Made by a program: the position numbers and the translations under genes | The notes under the pieces: model-generated | The model's input: only the letters and a program-made list of their open reading frames with translations | The model's database searches: none | Told to the model about the DNA's origin: nothing | Source: Rothia nasimurium | Lineage (GTDB): Bacteria > Actinomycetota > Actinomycetes > Actinomycetales > Micrococcaceae | NCBI RefSeq assembly: GCF_928381705.1 | Contig: NZ_CAKMSR010000002.1 | Location: 271,421-335,420, forward strand | Reading direction: 5' to 3' | Length of the DNA: 64,000 nucleotides | In this document: positions 7,346-16,521 of the stretch, piece after piece | Layout of the letters: each line of letters starts with the position of its first letter | How positions within the stretch are numbered: the first letter of the stretch is position 1

Positions 7346-8407
7346 CTAAGCGCCGGTAGAAGCGTAAGCCGCAGAATCGAACAGAGTCGCAGCGCCGTGG
7401 ACATGGCGAACACGGTAGTGAATGGTGTCATTCTCAAACGAACCATCTTCGAAAAGAATCTGACCGCCACCAAGGGCATTGCCCTGGTTGTTCTGGACAC
7501 GCATATCAGGGTTCTCATGACCCTGAAGGAAGGTGATGCCCAGGGCGGGGTTCTTGGACTTCGCACCGGGCAGCAGGAACCACTGTTTGGGCTTCATGCC
7601 CAGGTCTGCCAGGGTCTGAGGTGCCAGCACCTTCAGGCGACCACGGAAGGGGTTAGCTTCACGAACCTTGCGCTTACCCTCGGTCACCTCAATCTCAGAC
7701 GCGCTAATCAGACGCTCAGCGTCAATCGCGGCAGCAGGGTGAACCACCAGGTAGTAATCGCTCAGGTCTACACCGGAACGGCCATCAATGCGCTTACGCA
7801 GAGCCTGCGCCTTGTACGCGGCTTCGAGGGAGTCCCAGGAGAGTGCGCCGGTGCCTGCGGAGGCTTCCTTGAAGAAGCCAGCGTTCAGACCGCCAGCGCC
7901 GTCCAGGAGCAGACCAAAGACGTTGCGGTTTTCTGATTCGATGGCGGCGCTTGCGAACATCTGGGGGATATTCAGCAGCCCGGAGAAGTCGCGGTTCTTC
8001 CACATCTCCCAGGTGAACAGGAACCCGGAGCCGAACTTCTCAGCCTTGAGTTCAAGCTCGGTCTGTTCGACGGAGGCGAGGGGGTACTCGGTGCCTTCGG
8101 GGACGCGCTTCAGATCAAGGCCGCCGAAGAAGTCGCGTACCTTGACGGTGCGGAAGTCGGGGACGGTGGTTCGCAGTGCCAGGGGTTCCCATTCGCGGGT
8201 TGCCTGGGCCATGAGCTCAACGGAGGCGAGCTTGAAACCGTCCAGCAGGCTGGTGTGGAAATCGCTGGTGGAAATGGCTTCTTCGAGGCGGTGCATGGCG
8301 TGGGTTCCGCCGCGCAGGCCCTCGGTGAGAATCTTGGTGGCTTCGGCGGTCTTAGCCACCTTGGCCTTTGCTGCGCCCTCTTCTAGGGCTTCAATGGTGA
8401 AAGACAT
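7346..8407 (-). CDS. Major capsid protein (HK97 fold)
   Basis: The 353-residue protein follows the protease/scaffold and decoration genes. The N-terminal 45 residues are helical and Ala/Glu/Lys-rich. The core has typical HK97-fold elements: a strand-rich E-loop region (VPDFRTVKVRDFFGG), a long spine helix zone (NIPQMFASAAIESENRNVFGLLL) and a P-domain-like YYLVVHPAAA segment, ending with a conserved YRVRHVHGAA strand. It forms the icosahedral shell. The start has AAAGGA upstream. Because the scaffold lies in a separate gene, a long N-terminal delta domain is not needed. Confidence 0.93.
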   Translation of the reverse strand: MSFTIEALEEGAAKAKVAKTAEATKILTEGLRGGTHAMHRLEEAISTSDFHTSLLDGFKLASVELMAQATREWEPLALRTTVPDFRTVKVRDFFGGLDLKRVPEGTEYPLASVEQTELELKAEKFGSGFLFTWEMWKNRDFSGLLNIPQMFASAAIESENRNVFGLLLDGAGGLNAGFFKEASAGTGALSWDSLEAAYKAQALRKRIDGRSGVDLSDYYLVVHPAAAIDAERLISASEIEVTEGKRKVREANPFRGRLKVLAPQTLADLGMKPKQWFLLPGAKSKNPALGITFLQGHENPDMRVQNNQGNALGGGQILFEDGSFENDTIHYRVRHVHGAATLFDSAAYASTGA

Positions 8408-8424
8408 GTGTTTTTTCCTTTCGG

Positions 8425-8757
8425 TTAGGCGGCTACGTAGCCGTAGGGGGCGACCTCGACCAGGCCTTCGCCGGAGCCCTTAGACTTCAGGGCGACGCCG
8501 TAGGGCTTGTTGGAGTCCTGGGTGGCGGTGAGCTTGCCTGCTGAGGTGATGTAAACGGCCTGGCCCTGGGTGAGAGCGCCGGTGACGGTCAGCGCCCAGG
8601 AGCCGTCGGTGTGGACGGAGAGGGGCGCGCCGTTTTCGGCGTCGGTGATTGCAACACCGGTGATCTGGCCGATTGCTACGGGGTCGCCTGACTTGTAGGC
8701 CTTGTTGGCGGTCAGGGCGATATGGCGGGCTTCGGGGAGGATTCGGTTCTTAGCCAC
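8425..8757 (-). CDS. Capsid decoration protein (DUF2190 family)
   Basis: The 110-residue protein is all-beta, with short glycine turns and an IALTANKAYKSGDPVAIGQITGV region characteristic of DUF2190 phage proteins, which trimerise on capsid surfaces. It lies between the protease and the capsid gene. The GTG start at 8757 overlaps the protease stop, so translation is coupled. Confidence 0.85.
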   Translation of the reverse strand: MAKNRILPEARHIALTANKAYKSGDPVAIGQITGVAITDAENGAPLSVHTDGSWALTVTGALTQGQAVYITSAGKLTATQDSNKPYGVALKSKGSGEGLVEVAPYGYVAA

Positions 8758-9193
8758 GGGTTACTCCTAGGTTGGTGAGGATTGCCTTTTCGGCTTCTTC
8801 GATGGACTGGGGTTCGGGGCCGGGTGCGCCCATGCCCTTGACGGGTGATGCGGGCGCGTATTCGGCTGCGGCTTCGGTGACGGCGGCACGGAATGCCTCA
8901 GCGTCAAAGCCCTCGACGTTTACGGCTTCAATCAGGCGGGCCTTGCCAGCCGGGGCGGTGATACCCTGGAAGGCTTCTTCGACGATGGCGGCGGCCTGGG
9001 TCTTGACGGCTTCAGCGGTGGCATGCGCGGCTGATTCCTGGGCCTGGGCGACCTTAGCCTTCTCGGCTTCAAGCTCCTTGGTGAGCTCAGCATTCTTGGC
9101 TTCAAGCTCCGCGACCTTGCTGTTGGCGGTGGCGGCAGTTTCTGCCGCTTCAGTGAGGGCCTTGTGTTCGGCCTCGGTGATGGTGACGGTCAT
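8750..9193 (-). CDS. Nested scaffold protein, in-frame internal start
   Basis: Inside the protease gene an ATG at 9193 is preceded by AAGGAGGG at six-base spacing, a stronger site than that of the full gene. Translation from it gives 147 residues holding only the coiled coil and C-terminal helices. This matches the lambda C/Nu3 design, where scaffold is made in excess over the protease fusion. The start is directly visible; use in vivo is inferred. Confidence 0.65.
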   Translation of the reverse strand: MTVTITEAEHKALTEAAETAATANSKVAELEAKNAELTKELEAEKAKVAQAQESAAHATAEAVKTQAAAIVEEAFQGITAPAGKARLIEAVNVEGFDAEAFRAAVTEAAAEYAPASPVKGMGAPGPEPQSIEEAEKAILTNLGVTRG

Positions 9194-9712
9194 GCCGCCC
9201 TCCTTTTCGGTTGATTCGGATAAATCTTCTTCGGTGACGGCAGACTCTAGGAGCGCGTCAATCTTGCCCCCGCGCCCGGCCTTAGTCACAAAGTCCACAG
9301 ACTCGACGGCGGTGAGCTTTTTGACGACGCGGCCTTGCTCTGATTCCTCGATTTCGCCGGACGCGCTGATAGACACCCCAATGTAGGGGTAGGCCTCTTT
9401 CACAAATTCACGCCAGGCGGGCATAATCTTGACGTCCGCGACCAGGGCCCCGTTGCGGTTGAGGGTGGGGGCAGTTTCGAGGACGCCGACCAGCCGGTCG
9501 AGGGAGCGGACGCCGCGTTCTGCTCGTTCGGTTTCGGTGGCGTGGTCAAGGTACATGTGCGTACCTACCTCGAAGAGGGGCGCAGCTTCGGCGATAACCT
9601 CCGGGGAGTAGTACCCGCTGGAGCCTTGGCCGGGGCTGATGATAGTGACCCGGGCCCGGGCACCGGTCGATGTGGTGGAGCTGGTAGCCCCGCCTTGCTC
9701 GGTTAGTTTCAT
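8750..9712 (-). CDS. Capsid maturation protease with C-terminal scaffold
   Basis: The 320-residue protein has two parts. Residues about 20-160 resemble phage prohead serine proteases: [12 protein letters not shown] supplies the likely catalytic His and GVSISASGE the likely Ser. Residues about 170-265 are an Ala/Glu/Lys coiled coil that would act as internal scaffold, and the C-terminal 50 residues contain short helices. It cleaves scaffold and possibly the capsid N-terminus during maturation. ATG at 9712 overlaps the upstream stop (ATGA). An internal start yields the scaffold alone. Confidence 0.9.
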   Translation of the reverse strand: MKLTEQGGATSSTTSTGARARVTIISPGQGSSGYYSPEVIAEAAPLFEVGTHMYLDHATETERAERGVRSLDRLVGVLETAPTLNRNGALVADVKIMPAWREFVKEAYPYIGVSISASGEIEESEQGRVVKKLTAVESVDFVTKAGRGGKIDALLESAVTEEDLSESTEKEGGMTVTITEAEHKALTEAAETAATANSKVAELEAKNAELTKELEAEKAKVAQAQESAAHATAEAVKTQAAAIVEEAFQGITAPAGKARLIEAVNVEGFDAEAFRAAVTEAAAEYAPASPVKGMGAPGPEPQSIEEAEKAILTNLGVTRG

Positions 9713-10743
9713 CGGCTGATTGCCTCCAAATCTTTGATAGTGGTCGGGTGTATGGCGTCGCGCCAGCCGTCTGTGTGCCGGGTGTAGGCCAGGTCGGAGA
9801 ACTGTATGCGCCCGGCCTGTAGGAGCTGGTGCCGCCGCTCCCCCACCACTGCCGCCTGTGCTTCGGGGGTGAGCTGGTTGTACCAGTCCTCGCCGGTTTG
9901 AATCACCGGGCGGGCATCGGGCAGGTTTTTGAACCCGAGTTCAGCCCAGGACATGGTCAAGGGGGTTCGGGCGCAGCGGCAGTTGTGGTGGCCTTGCGGG
10001 CCTGGATCGCTGAGGGGGTGGACGCTGCCGTGCATGGCTATGCAGGCGGGGCAGGTTCGCGCCCCGAGGGTTGCCGTCCACACCCAGCCCTTCAAGACTT
10101 CGGCGTTTGCGTCGTCGTGGGCTTTGGCGGCGGCGCGTAGGGCGTCCATAGTTTCGGTGCGGGCTATCATGGTGGCTCTCGGTAGCCCGCCTTTGAACCG
10201 GCCCCCGGCCTGGTTGATGATTCGGCGGGCTGTTTCTCTCGGGTTCTTTCCGATAGCCACGCCCCGAATAAGCTCGGCGCGCAGTAGCTCTTCAATCTGG
10301 GCGGGTAGGGTCAGGTGTAGGGCGGTGATTCGTTCACCGGCCCTGGTGACCATAGCCTGGATAGCCTCGTCGTTGACCCCAACGAAGTTCACCCCCAGCC
10401 CCGGCGCACCGGGTAGCTGAGCCTGTAGGAGCTGGTCATGCAGGGTCAGGACGGCTTGCACCTCAGCGGGTAGTGCCCCGGTGATTTCTGCCCCGTACTC
10501 TTCCAGCAGGGCCTTGAGTTCGTCGTGGGCTTTCTTGATAGCCAGAGCCAGGCGACGCGACTTCGCCAGCTGCCAGGCGGGCAGACCCCCAAGCTGGTGC
10601 TTATCGAAGATTGCGGTTAGCTCGGCTTCTAGCTCCACCGCCAGAGACTCCCACAGCTCCGAATACCGGCGGGCAAGGTTAGCCTCGGCAGCGGTGAGCC
10701 AACGGTCTTGCGCCAGAGCCAGCGCCTGAGTCTGCTCAATCAC
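9709..10743 (-). CDS. Phage head morphogenesis protein (MuF/SPP1 gp7-like)
   Basis: The 344-residue protein lies between portal and protease, the fixed place of MuF-domain minor head proteins. Residues about 180-275 contain the domain. It has an [17 protein letters not shown] helix, then the metal-site pattern [13 protein letters not shown] and [12 protein letters not shown]. The N-terminal half is helical and probably contacts the portal. Such proteins are injected or stabilise the portal vertex. No extra toxin domain follows the MuF domain. GTG at 10743 overlaps the portal stop. Confidence 0.9.
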   Translation of the reverse strand: MIEQTQALALAQDRWLTAAEANLARRYSELWESLAVELEAELTAIFDKHQLGGLPAWQLAKSRRLALAIKKAHDELKALLEEYGAEITGALPAEVQAVLTLHDQLLQAQLPGAPGLGVNFVGVNDEAIQAMVTRAGERITALHLTLPAQIEELLRAELIRGVAIGKNPRETARRIINQAGGRFKGGLPRATMIARTETMDALRAAAKAHDDANAEVLKGWVWTATLGARTCPACIAMHGSVHPLSDPGPQGHHNCRCARTPLTMSWAELGFKNLPDARPVIQTGEDWYNQLTPEAQAAVVGERRHQLLQAGRIQFSDLAYTRHTDGWRDAIHPTTIKDLEAISR

Positions 10744-12230
10744 GCTTCACCGGCCTGATAGGAGGCCATGAGGGCGTCAGCAACCTGGGCTCCGGCGGGG
10801 ATAAACTCCCCATTCCCGTCCCGCATGGAGTCGAGCTGTTCGTCTACATCGCGGACGCGTAGGGCGCGCAGACCCAGACGCGCCAGAGTCTCCTTGGGGG
10901 CAAGCCCGGACGCGTCCAGCGAGGTGATAGCTTTCAGAGTCTCAGCTAGGCCGATATCTTCAATCTCAGGCCAGTCAAAGACTAGGGTTCGCTCCCCGCT
11001 GGTCAGGTGCCAGGTCTTGCGGCCGCCGGTGATTCGGGCGGTGCCGGTCAGGTCACCCAGCGGCGCGGCGAGGTGGGCGTCCATAACGTGGTTCAGAATG
11101 GCGCGGTAGGTTTCTGTCCAGACCTCCCGACGATTCTTGAAGCGCAGCACCATCGGCTGGGTCAGTGTCTCAGCCACAGCCCGCGCCCCCGTAGACCCAG
11201 GGTCGCCTAGTAGCTGGGTGATGGGTAGGCCGAGGGCTGCGGCAACCATACGCGCCAAAGGGTCACCGCTGGTTGCGTCAATCTGCGCGCCGGTCGAGGG
11301 CATGGCCTGAATGTCCGCACCCGTCATAGCCAAGGTTCCCCCGGCCTGACCGTGGGCTACTGCCTGCTGCATGGCGGCGCGGGCGGCCATCGTATCGGTC
11401 TTGGTCTTGCCCGTGATTTTGTAGGCAATCATTGAGACGGCCTTGGTCAGGCGTGACCAATCGGTGAGGAAGGTATCGTAAGCGCGTACCCAGGGCACCG
11501 CGGCGTACAAATCGCCTACACCGTACTGCCAGCCATTCGGTGCCCCGTCCTTGACGTGATAGACCGGTGCCGACCACTCCACCGGGGTTCCGCCCATGAT
11601 ACGAGGACGAGCCACCGGGGAATAGCCCAGGGCCGGGTAAAGGGTCTCTACCTGCTTCCGGTTCACGGTATGCCTGCGCCGGTAGAACCAGGGTTCGGCG
11701 GCGTCCTCCGGGTTCGTGATGATCTCGGCAACCTCAACCGAGGGTATGACGCGCACCTGGACGCGCCCGGTTCGGGGGTCGGTGAAGCAGGCGGCGAAAA
11801 CATTGCCGTCAGTGCTGAGGGCTGATTCTAGGGAAAGGCGGGCGAGGTGCCCGGTGAAAGTGCCCCGGTTCGCCGGGTCGTCGAGGAAGCCCTGGATAAC
11901 CTCATTTACGGCGGGGTCAGTTGCGGTGATACCTAGGCCGGTGCCCCAGATGTAGGCGGCACGGATACCTAGGCCTTGCTTGGCGAGGGGGTTTGTGACG
12001 GCAAAGACGCGGCAGGTTTCGGCGTTGCGGACGCGGGCGGCATGGTCAAACTCGTCAGCGCCGGTGGTGCCTCCTAGTCGCGCCCACCCGGCGTCCTCAC
12101 GGCGCAGGGAGAGGGACATATCGCTCATGGCTTCGCGCAGGTGCTCAATGGTTTGGGTGACGCCGAGGCGGTCGGGTTCACCCCCCAGCCGGGTAATCAC
12201 TGATTCTTGTAGGTTCTTGATGATACCCAA
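10740..12230 (-). CDS. Portal protein
   Basis: The 496-residue protein follows the large terminase and forms the dodecameric DNA gate of the head. Recognisable parts are an [23 protein letters not shown] wing region near residue 75-100, a [17 protein letters not shown] segment, a [19 protein letters not shown] stem-like region and the [14 protein letters not shown] loop near 325. The start is TTG at 12230, supported by GGAGGGGG nine bases upstream; no ATG or GTG in frame fits as well. Confidence 0.92.
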   Translation of the reverse strand: MGIIKNLQESVITRLGGEPDRLGVTQTIEHLREAMSDMSLSLRREDAGWARLGGTTGADEFDHAARVRNAETCRVFAVTNPLAKQGLGIRAAYIWGTGLGITATDPAVNEVIQGFLDDPANRGTFTGHLARLSLESALSTDGNVFAACFTDPRTGRVQVRVIPSVEVAEIITNPEDAAEPWFYRRRHTVNRKQVETLYPALGYSPVARPRIMGGTPVEWSAPVYHVKDGAPNGWQYGVGDLYAAVPWVRAYDTFLTDWSRLTKAVSMIAYKITGKTKTDTMAARAAMQQAVAHGQAGGTLAMTGADIQAMPSTGAQIDATSGDPLARMVAAALGLPITQLLGDPGSTGARAVAETLTQPMVLRFKNRREVWTETYRAILNHVMDAHLAAPLGDLTGTARITGGRKTWHLTSGERTLVFDWPEIEDIGLAETLKAITSLDASGLAPKETLARLGLRALRVRDVDEQLDSMRDGNGEFIPAGAQVADALMASYQAGEA

Positions 12231-12251
12231 AAGGGTTCACCCCCTCCTCGT

Positions 12252-13733
12252 CTAGTAGTCGTATGGGGCTATGGTGTAGTCGTCGAAGAGCTCGAAGGTT
12301 TCCTCAACCTCGGTGTCTATGCGGTATAGCAGTAGCTGGGACACTGCTTGGGTGAGCGCGTCCACGCTGTCATCGTGAGAGGACGCGGGGAAGAGTTTTA
12401 GCTCTTCCAGTAGCTCCCCGACGTTCGGCAGCAGGGCCGGGGCCGGTAGCAGGATGTCCCCGGCGTGGGCGTAGGCTGATACGGCGTTAGCGCGGGCTAT
12501 CTTCCCGCCCTCGGGGTTTACGGGTATTAGCCCGCCAATTTCGCCGGAGAGCGTGGTCATCACCGCAGGGCCGTTAGCCTTATCCTCGACGTATTTGGCG
12601 TAGGCTTGCGGCCACTTGGCCGACAGGCCCCGAATGGCGTCGAGGGTTTGGGTGAAGTTCATTCGGTCGCGCACCATATCCAGCAGATAGGCTTGTGACC
12701 CGACGCGGAGCCAGACCTGCCCAACAACGTAGTCGGAGCCGTCCGTACCCTTGAAAGCCAAGTCCCAGGACTGGACTAGCTCATGGTCAGCACGGCCAAC
12801 ACCGGGCACCAGGCGCGCCCCGTTCGGCTGAACCTCCCACAAGGGTTGTTCATAGCGTGCCCACTCGGCAGGGAAGATACCGCCCTCATCAGGTGACGGC
12901 ACACCTTGGTAGAGGGCCGCCCAGGTTTTGGGGCCGACCTGCTTTTTGCGTTCCTCCCACTGCTCACGGGTGAAGCCCTGAACCGACTTCATATACTCGC
13001 CCGGCTCACGGCCTAGCGGGTCGCTCTCCCCCAGCTCGGGGCGGTGGTCAGCCTGGGCGGGTATGCGTAGGAACTCCCATACGCCGGGGTTTGCTCTCAT
13101 GAGCTGCCCGGCGAGGTCGTCGTCATGCCAGCGGGTGAGGATCACGATAACGGAGCTTCCACCCTGTACGCGGGGTAGTGCGGTGCCTGTCCACCAGTCC
13201 CAGGTTTTTGTCTGGTAGGTGGGTGAGGCGGCTTCGGCGAAGCCCTTGACGGGGTCGTCAATAATGAGCAGGTCAGCAGAGCGGGAGGTGAGCGCACCGC
13301 CAACGGAGGCCGCGTATACGCCGCCTCGGTGTCCTCGTATCTGCCAGTTGCGTTCTGTGTCTTTGCCGCCGATTACGAGTCCGGCGCTTTCGCCTCGGTC
13401 TTTGATTTGACGGCGCAGCGCGTCAGAAAAGCGGATAGCGATTTGCGATTCATAGGACGCTATGACGATACGAGTGTCGGGGTCTTGCTGTAGTACCCAG
13501 GCGGGGAAGGCGATAGAGGCCCGCAGGCTTTTACCGTTCTGCGGCGGCATACTGATAATGCCCCGAAAGTCGGGGGTTGTGTACGCCTTCATGAGGAACT
13601 GGTCGATAGCTTCGAGGGCTGGGGTTTGCACGGTTTTGGGGTCAAAGTGCCGTGCTGCCTCGTAGGGGGTTGCCCAGAGCTGTTCTGGGGCTTTGAAGTG
13701 CCCTGCGAGGGCGGTGAAGAAGTTAGAGGCCAC
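12252..13733 (-). CDS. Terminase large subunit
   Basis: This 493-residue packaging motor and nuclease has a divergent Walker A motif (SMPPQNGKSL, about residue 62), an RIVIASYESQ segment, Walker B LLIIDDPVK (about 157) and a coupling motif (VILTRWHDDD). The C-terminal RNase H-like nuclease begins with SWDLAFKGTDGSDYVV and has a further acidic site at SSHDDSVDAL. It is adjacent to the small subunit and portal. GTG at 13733 is the start, five bases after the small subunit stop. Confidence 0.96.
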   Translation of the reverse strand: MASNFFTALAGHFKAPEQLWATPYEAARHFDPKTVQTPALEAIDQFLMKAYTTPDFRGIISMPPQNGKSLRASIAFPAWVLQQDPDTRIVIASYESQIAIRFSDALRRQIKDRGESAGLVIGGKDTERNWQIRGHRGGVYAASVGGALTSRSADLLIIDDPVKGFAEAASPTYQTKTWDWWTGTALPRVQGGSSVIVILTRWHDDDLAGQLMRANPGVWEFLRIPAQADHRPELGESDPLGREPGEYMKSVQGFTREQWEERKKQVGPKTWAALYQGVPSPDEGGIFPAEWARYEQPLWEVQPNGARLVPGVGRADHELVQSWDLAFKGTDGSDYVVGQVWLRVGSQAYLLDMVRDRMNFTQTLDAIRGLSAKWPQAYAKYVEDKANGPAVMTTLSGEIGGLIPVNPEGGKIARANAVSAYAHAGDILLPAPALLPNVGELLEELKLFPASSHDDSVDALTQAVSQLLLYRIDTEVEETFELFDDYTIAPYDY

Positions 13734-13738
13734 GGCTT

Positions 13739-14314
13739 TTAGGCTCCTATCTTCTGAAACTCCTCAGCTAGTAGAGTCTTGGCCCGGTCTGTGGTTGCCT
13801 TGGGGAGGTCTAGGGCGGTCAGGACGCGAATCAGGCAGGCTGCTACGAGTTCGGCTTTGGCGGTTTCGAGGCTGAGCTTCTTCCCCTCAATATCGTGCTT
13901 CAAAGCAATGTCGAGGGTTTTGGTGAGCTTGTCGATAACCTTCAGGTAGATGTCTATCTCGACCTTGACGGTTTCCGCGCCCTCGGCGGTGTAGCTCGCC
14001 AGCTCGTCGCCCAGGTCATTGACCCGCTGGGTGAGCTGGTCTTTCATGTGAACCAGCTCAGCGGTGAGCTTCTGCAACTCCCCTAGCGGGTCTGTGTTAC
14101 CCTGGGTGGCCTTGCCGGTGAGGGCTTTGCGCTCTAGCTCGGTAAGAATCTTCTTCTCAACCTGGCGTTCTTTGACCTTCCGCAGGGCGTTGGGGGACTT
14201 CCCGCCGTGGTAGCGACACTTGGTTTGCCCTTTCATGGCCCACTGCCCACAGCGATCCCCGGTGTTGCGGGAGAGCGCCGTACATCGCTTATCATCAGGG
14301 CGAGGCTGAGCCAT
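13739..14314 (-). CDS. Terminase small subunit-like protein with HGG zinc motif
   Basis: The 191-residue protein precedes the large terminase. The first 45 residues hold a KRCTALSRNTGDRCGQWA / TKCRYHGGKSP pattern, a Cys3His metal site common in actinobacteriophage proteins at this locus. The rest is a long coiled coil (about residues 50-150), suited to ring oligomerisation and DNA recognition. The start has TTAGGAGG upstream. An HGGKSP protein of this type could also be a DNA-binding adaptor; position supports the terminase role. Confidence 0.75.
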   Translation of the reverse strand: MAQPRPDDKRCTALSRNTGDRCGQWAMKGQTKCRYHGGKSPNALRKVKERQVEKKILTELERKALTGKATQGNTDPLGELQKLTAELVHMKDQLTQRVNDLGDELASYTAEGAETVKVEIDIYLKVIDKLTKTLDIALKHDIEGKKLSLETAKAELVAACLIRVLTALDLPKATTDRAKTLLAEEFQKIGA

Positions 14315-14365
14315 GCGGGTTGCCTCCTAACAGGGGGTGTATGTTTTACCGCCCTGGTATTGCAT

Positions 14366-14479
14366 TTAGGCGGCTTCTTCTCTGGGGTCTGGTCTACAGG
14401 TGCAGCGTCCGGTGGCGAAGCAGTCGAGGTTACAGGTGGCGACGGCGTCGGCGGCGTCGTTTGCGTCGGGGTTCTGCAT
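14366..14479 (-). CDS. 37-residue cysteine-rich microprotein
   Basis: ATG at 14479 is preceded by AAAGGCGGT and followed by 37 codons. The product ends with four cysteines in CNLDCFATGRCTC, suitable for zinc binding. It overlaps the end of the 14430-14660 gene in another frame and stops just before the small terminase gene. No family is recognised. Confidence 0.5.
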   Translation of the reverse strand: MQNPDANDAADAVATCNLDCFATGRCTCRPDPREEAA

Positions 14480-14660
14480 TGGCTACCGCCTTTCGTGCTG
14501 TGGGGTCTGCATGGGGTAATGGCGCGTCTTTGCGCTCGGTGAGGTCTGGGGTGATGTATTGGCGGAGGTAGGCCGGGGCGCGCTTGGCAGGCTCAGCGGG
14601 GGCGGTGCGCTTGGTGTCGGCGGCTAGAAGCTCGTACAGGTCAGGTAGTCGTCTGGTCAT
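14430..14660 (-). CDS. Small basic phage protein with Arg-rich tail
   Basis: The 76-residue protein starts at ATG 14660 behind AAAGGCGGTGAC. An N-terminal helix (RRLPDLYELLAADTKR) leads to an Ala/Pro-rich middle and ends in RRKRRRRRRRHL, a likely nucleic-acid-binding tail. It lies between a bidirectional terminator and the terminase genes. Part of the Arg tail is read through the start of the 14366-14479 gene, so this composition may reflect overlap constraints. Function unknown. Confidence 0.5.
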   Translation of the reverse strand: MTRRLPDLYELLAADTKRTAPAEPAKRAPAYLRQYITPDLTERKDAPLPHADPTARKAVANAEPRRKRRRRRRRHL

Positions 14661-14687
14661 CGTTGTCACCGCCTTTAACGCAAAAAA

Positions 14688-14713
14688 GGAGCCCACCGGT
14701 TAGGGTGGGCTCC
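14688..14713. terminator. Bidirectional intrinsic terminator
   Basis: A 10-bp stem GGAGCCCACC with its complement and six-base loop has T-rich tracts on both sides (TTTCTTT rightward, TTTTTTG leftward). It separates the early-gene block from the late structural operon, so late transcription must start below it or read through by antitermination. Confidence 0.8.
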
Positions 14714-14774
14714 TTTCTTTGTACACACATGGAAGAGCAGCGCTTGACGGCTCGAGTTTTTACCTGGACCGGCG

Positions 14775-14794
14775 GGGGCGCGTTCGAGCGCCCC
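14775..14794 (+). terminator. GC hairpin with T tract (rightward)
   Basis: GGGGCGC, six-base loop, GCGCCCC, then TTTT. It points rightward, against the surrounding genes, and may stop antisense transcription. The 190-base gap from 14714 to 14903 holds this hairpin and otherwise no gene or tRNA that I can see. Confidence 0.45.
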
Positions 14795-14903
14795 TTTTAC
14801 TGACGCCCCCACTCGGCTACCCAGGCAAACAAAAAAGCCCGGTCGCCCCTGCTTACAGGACTTCCGAACTTACCTTTTATTCTTGTTCAAAATTGCTTTC
14901 AGG

Positions 14904-15665
14904 TCAAGCACCCCACGCCCGTTTGATTGCCTGTCGCTCTGCGGCGTCCAGCACATCATCGAAAAGGTACTCGTACCCGCCGCCCGTGCGTCTGCGTCTA
15001 CCTGCTGGGAGTTTGCCGCGTCGGTGCCAGTTACGCACGTCCATCTGGTTAATCTCGTACCCGCAGAGTTTGATTGCTGCGGGCATTTCCTGATAGGTGA
15101 ACCATGCCCCGCCGAGGGCGTCGAGGACGAGGTCGCGCAGGTTTTCGCGGACGGTTTCGAGGTTCTGCTCGGTGCCGCAGGCGGTGCAGAAGTGGACTTG
15201 GCGGTCTGCGGGGGCTTTGATGAATACCCCGCATGTGGTGCATTTGCCGTGGGTGCGTATCTGTGGGGCGAGGTCTACGAGCCGGGTCGCGGCGTTCACG
15301 GCCTCAGCGAGTTCGCGGACGAGTTCGGGGGCGGGGTCGTCTTGCTGAGCCCAGGCGAGCTTGTAGACCTGTTCCCGTACTATGTGGGGGTCGGTGGAGC
15401 CTACGCCTACCCGTGCGCCGAGGTCGCCGATAGCGCGGGTGAGCCGGTCACTGACGGCGAGTGCTCCGAGGTTGATGCCGAGGGGCTGGCCCTCTTGTCC
15501 GGTGGTGTACCCGCCCTGGGTTTTGGTGGTGGTTTTGGCGGCTTCGGTACGTAGCTCGACAAGGAGGGTCGCTGACTGGGTGAGCTGGGTTTCGGTGAAG
15601 GCGACGCAGTCGGGGCAGGTTGCGGCGTGGGTGGGGTTGGTGCAGATTTGGCAGGGGTGGGGCAC
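14904..15665 (-). CDS. Zinc-ribbon and winged-helix phage protein
   Basis: The 253-residue protein has three parts: an N-terminal CQICTNPTHAATCPDC metal knuckle, a helical middle, and a C-terminal second zinc ribbon (CTTCGVFIKA.. HFCTACGTE). A MerR/excisionase-like DNA-binding segment follows (AWFTYQEMPAAI.. VRNWHRRGKLPAGRR.. YLFDDVLDAA). It is the last gene before the late terminators, so a role as late transcription regulator or small-terminase-like recogniser is plausible but unproven. GTG at 15665 has AGGAG upstream. Confidence 0.75.
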   Translation of the reverse strand: MPHPCQICTNPTHAATCPDCVAFTETQLTQSATLLVELRTEAAKTTTKTQGGYTTGQEGQPLGINLGALAVSDRLTRAIGDLGARVGVGSTDPHIVREQVYKLAWAQQDDPAPELVRELAEAVNAATRLVDLAPQIRTHGKCTTCGVFIKAPADRQVHFCTACGTEQNLETVRENLRDLVLDALGGAWFTYQEMPAAIKLCGYEINQMDVRNWHRRGKLPAGRRRRTGGGYEYLFDDVLDAAERQAIKRAWGA

Positions 15666-15699
15666 TGGGTGGCTCCTAACTGGGTGGGGGTGGGCGTGG

Positions 15700-15849
15700 T
15701 TAGTGAATGTGTTTCCGGGCGTGGTGGTCGGCGTCGTCCTCGGTCTTGTGGGTTCCGAGGGGGCCGCAGATGTGGCAGGTGATTTTGATGTAGACGGGTT
15801 CGCCGGTGGGGCCGGGTATCTCGGTGTACGTGACGCGGTGCTGGGCCAT
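15700..15849 (-). CDS. Zinc-binding microprotein (49 residues)
   Basis: Starts at ATG 15849, overlapping the previous stop (TAATG), with AAAGGA upstream. The protein has an N-terminal beta part, a CHICG knuckle, then a short acidic helix and HHARKHIH, giving a C2H2-like site. It is one of five small genes here with the same C-x2-C / helix / H-x3-H plan. No named family is recognised; a role in DNA or protein binding is inferred. Confidence 0.7.
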   Translation of the reverse strand: MAQHRVTYTEIPGPTGEPVYIKITCHICGPLGTHKTEDDADHHARKHIH

Positions 15850-16001
15850 TAGCGGGCTGTCCTTTCGTGGCTTCGGGCGACTGATTTAGCCAGCGCCTTG
15901 GAGTCGGTTTCGGTGTGGAGCTGGGCGCAGGTGCAGGTTACCTGGTAGAGGGTTCGACCCCAGAAGGTGCGGACGCGGGCGACGGTGGTTTGGTGGATCA
16001 A
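15849..16001 (-). CDS. Small protein with CxC motif (50 residues)
   Basis: TTG at 16001 overlaps the RusA stop (TTGA) and is preceded by GAGGACACC. The product resembles its neighbours: aromatic strand region (FWGRTLYQV), TCTC, then a helix SKALAKSVARSH. The metal site is less complete than in the sister genes, so it may be a degenerate paralogue. Confidence 0.6.
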   Translation of the reverse strand: MIHQTTVARVRTFWGRTLYQVTCTCAQLHTETDSKALAKSVARSHERTAR

Positions 16002-16375
16002 TTGGTGTCCTCTCGTATGGTGATGATGATGTGTGGGGGTTGGGTGCGGTCGATGCCGCCGTGTTCTAGGGCGGCTCGTAGGTGGGTGTGGTCGTCGTCG
16101 GCGAGGACTCCGGCGTCTACGATTCCGTCAATACATGCCTTGAGGGTGGCGAAGAGGTTGTGGGGGTCGTAGCGGCCTGCCCGGTTTTTGTAGATGTGGC
16201 CGGTGATGGTTGCCCGTGCCAGGGTGGGGACTTCGGCGGTGCGGGTGGTGTGTTCGGCGTAGGTTCGCCAGGCTTTGACCTTCACAGCGCGGGCCCGGTA
16301 ATGGTCGCGGTCGTTGAGGGAGAGCCATTTTCGCCCGTTTTCGACGGTGAGTTTTAGTGTCCAGGTGCGGGGCAT
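15998..16375 (-). CDS. rusA: RusA-like Holliday junction resolvase
   Basis: The 125-residue protein has the RusA pattern: SLNDRDHYRARAVKVKAWR near the start, then GRYDPHNLFATLKACIDGIVDAG and a catalytic acidic cluster LADDDHTHL. RusA cuts four-way junctions, helping resolve replication and recombination intermediates before packaging. The start is ATG 16375, with AGGAG seven bases upstream; the frame continues upstream to 16699 but only as Pro/Arg-rich noncoding translation. Length matches the family. Confidence 0.88.
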   Translation of the reverse strand: MPRTWTLKLTVENGRKWLSLNDRDHYRARAVKVKAWRTYAEHTTRTAEVPTLARATITGHIYKNRAGRYDPHNLFATLKACIDGIVDAGVLADDDHTHLRAALEHGGIDRTQPPHIIITIREDTN

Positions 16376-16521
16376 GGTTCTTCTCCTTGGTGTATGAGGT
16401 GCTGGGCGGCGGCGTGGAATGGTGTTTGGGTGGCGTACCAGTCGCATAACCGGCAGCGGGCGACAGGTTTGCGGGTGCGGGGTAGCCAGATGATGTAGGG
16501 GTCGTGGGGCTGTGTGGTCAT
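16354..16521 (-). CDS. Zinc-binding microprotein (55 residues)
   Basis: ATG at 16521 overlaps the stop of the frame upstream (ATGA). The protein has a Pro/Tyr/Trp N-terminus, then CRLCDWYA and a helix ending HAAAQHLIHQG: a C2H2 arrangement. It reads 22 bases into the rusA gene in another frame. Best aligned with the genes at 16659 and 15700. Confidence 0.7.
   Translation of the reverse strand: MTTQPHDPYIIWLPRTRKPVARCRLCDWYATQTPFHAAAQHLIHQGEEPCPAPGH

Noticed and set aside
14714..14903. tRNA or att site in the gap upstream of the late operon
   Set aside because: The hairpins do not form a cloverleaf and no repeat of the tRNA-Pro 3' end is found.
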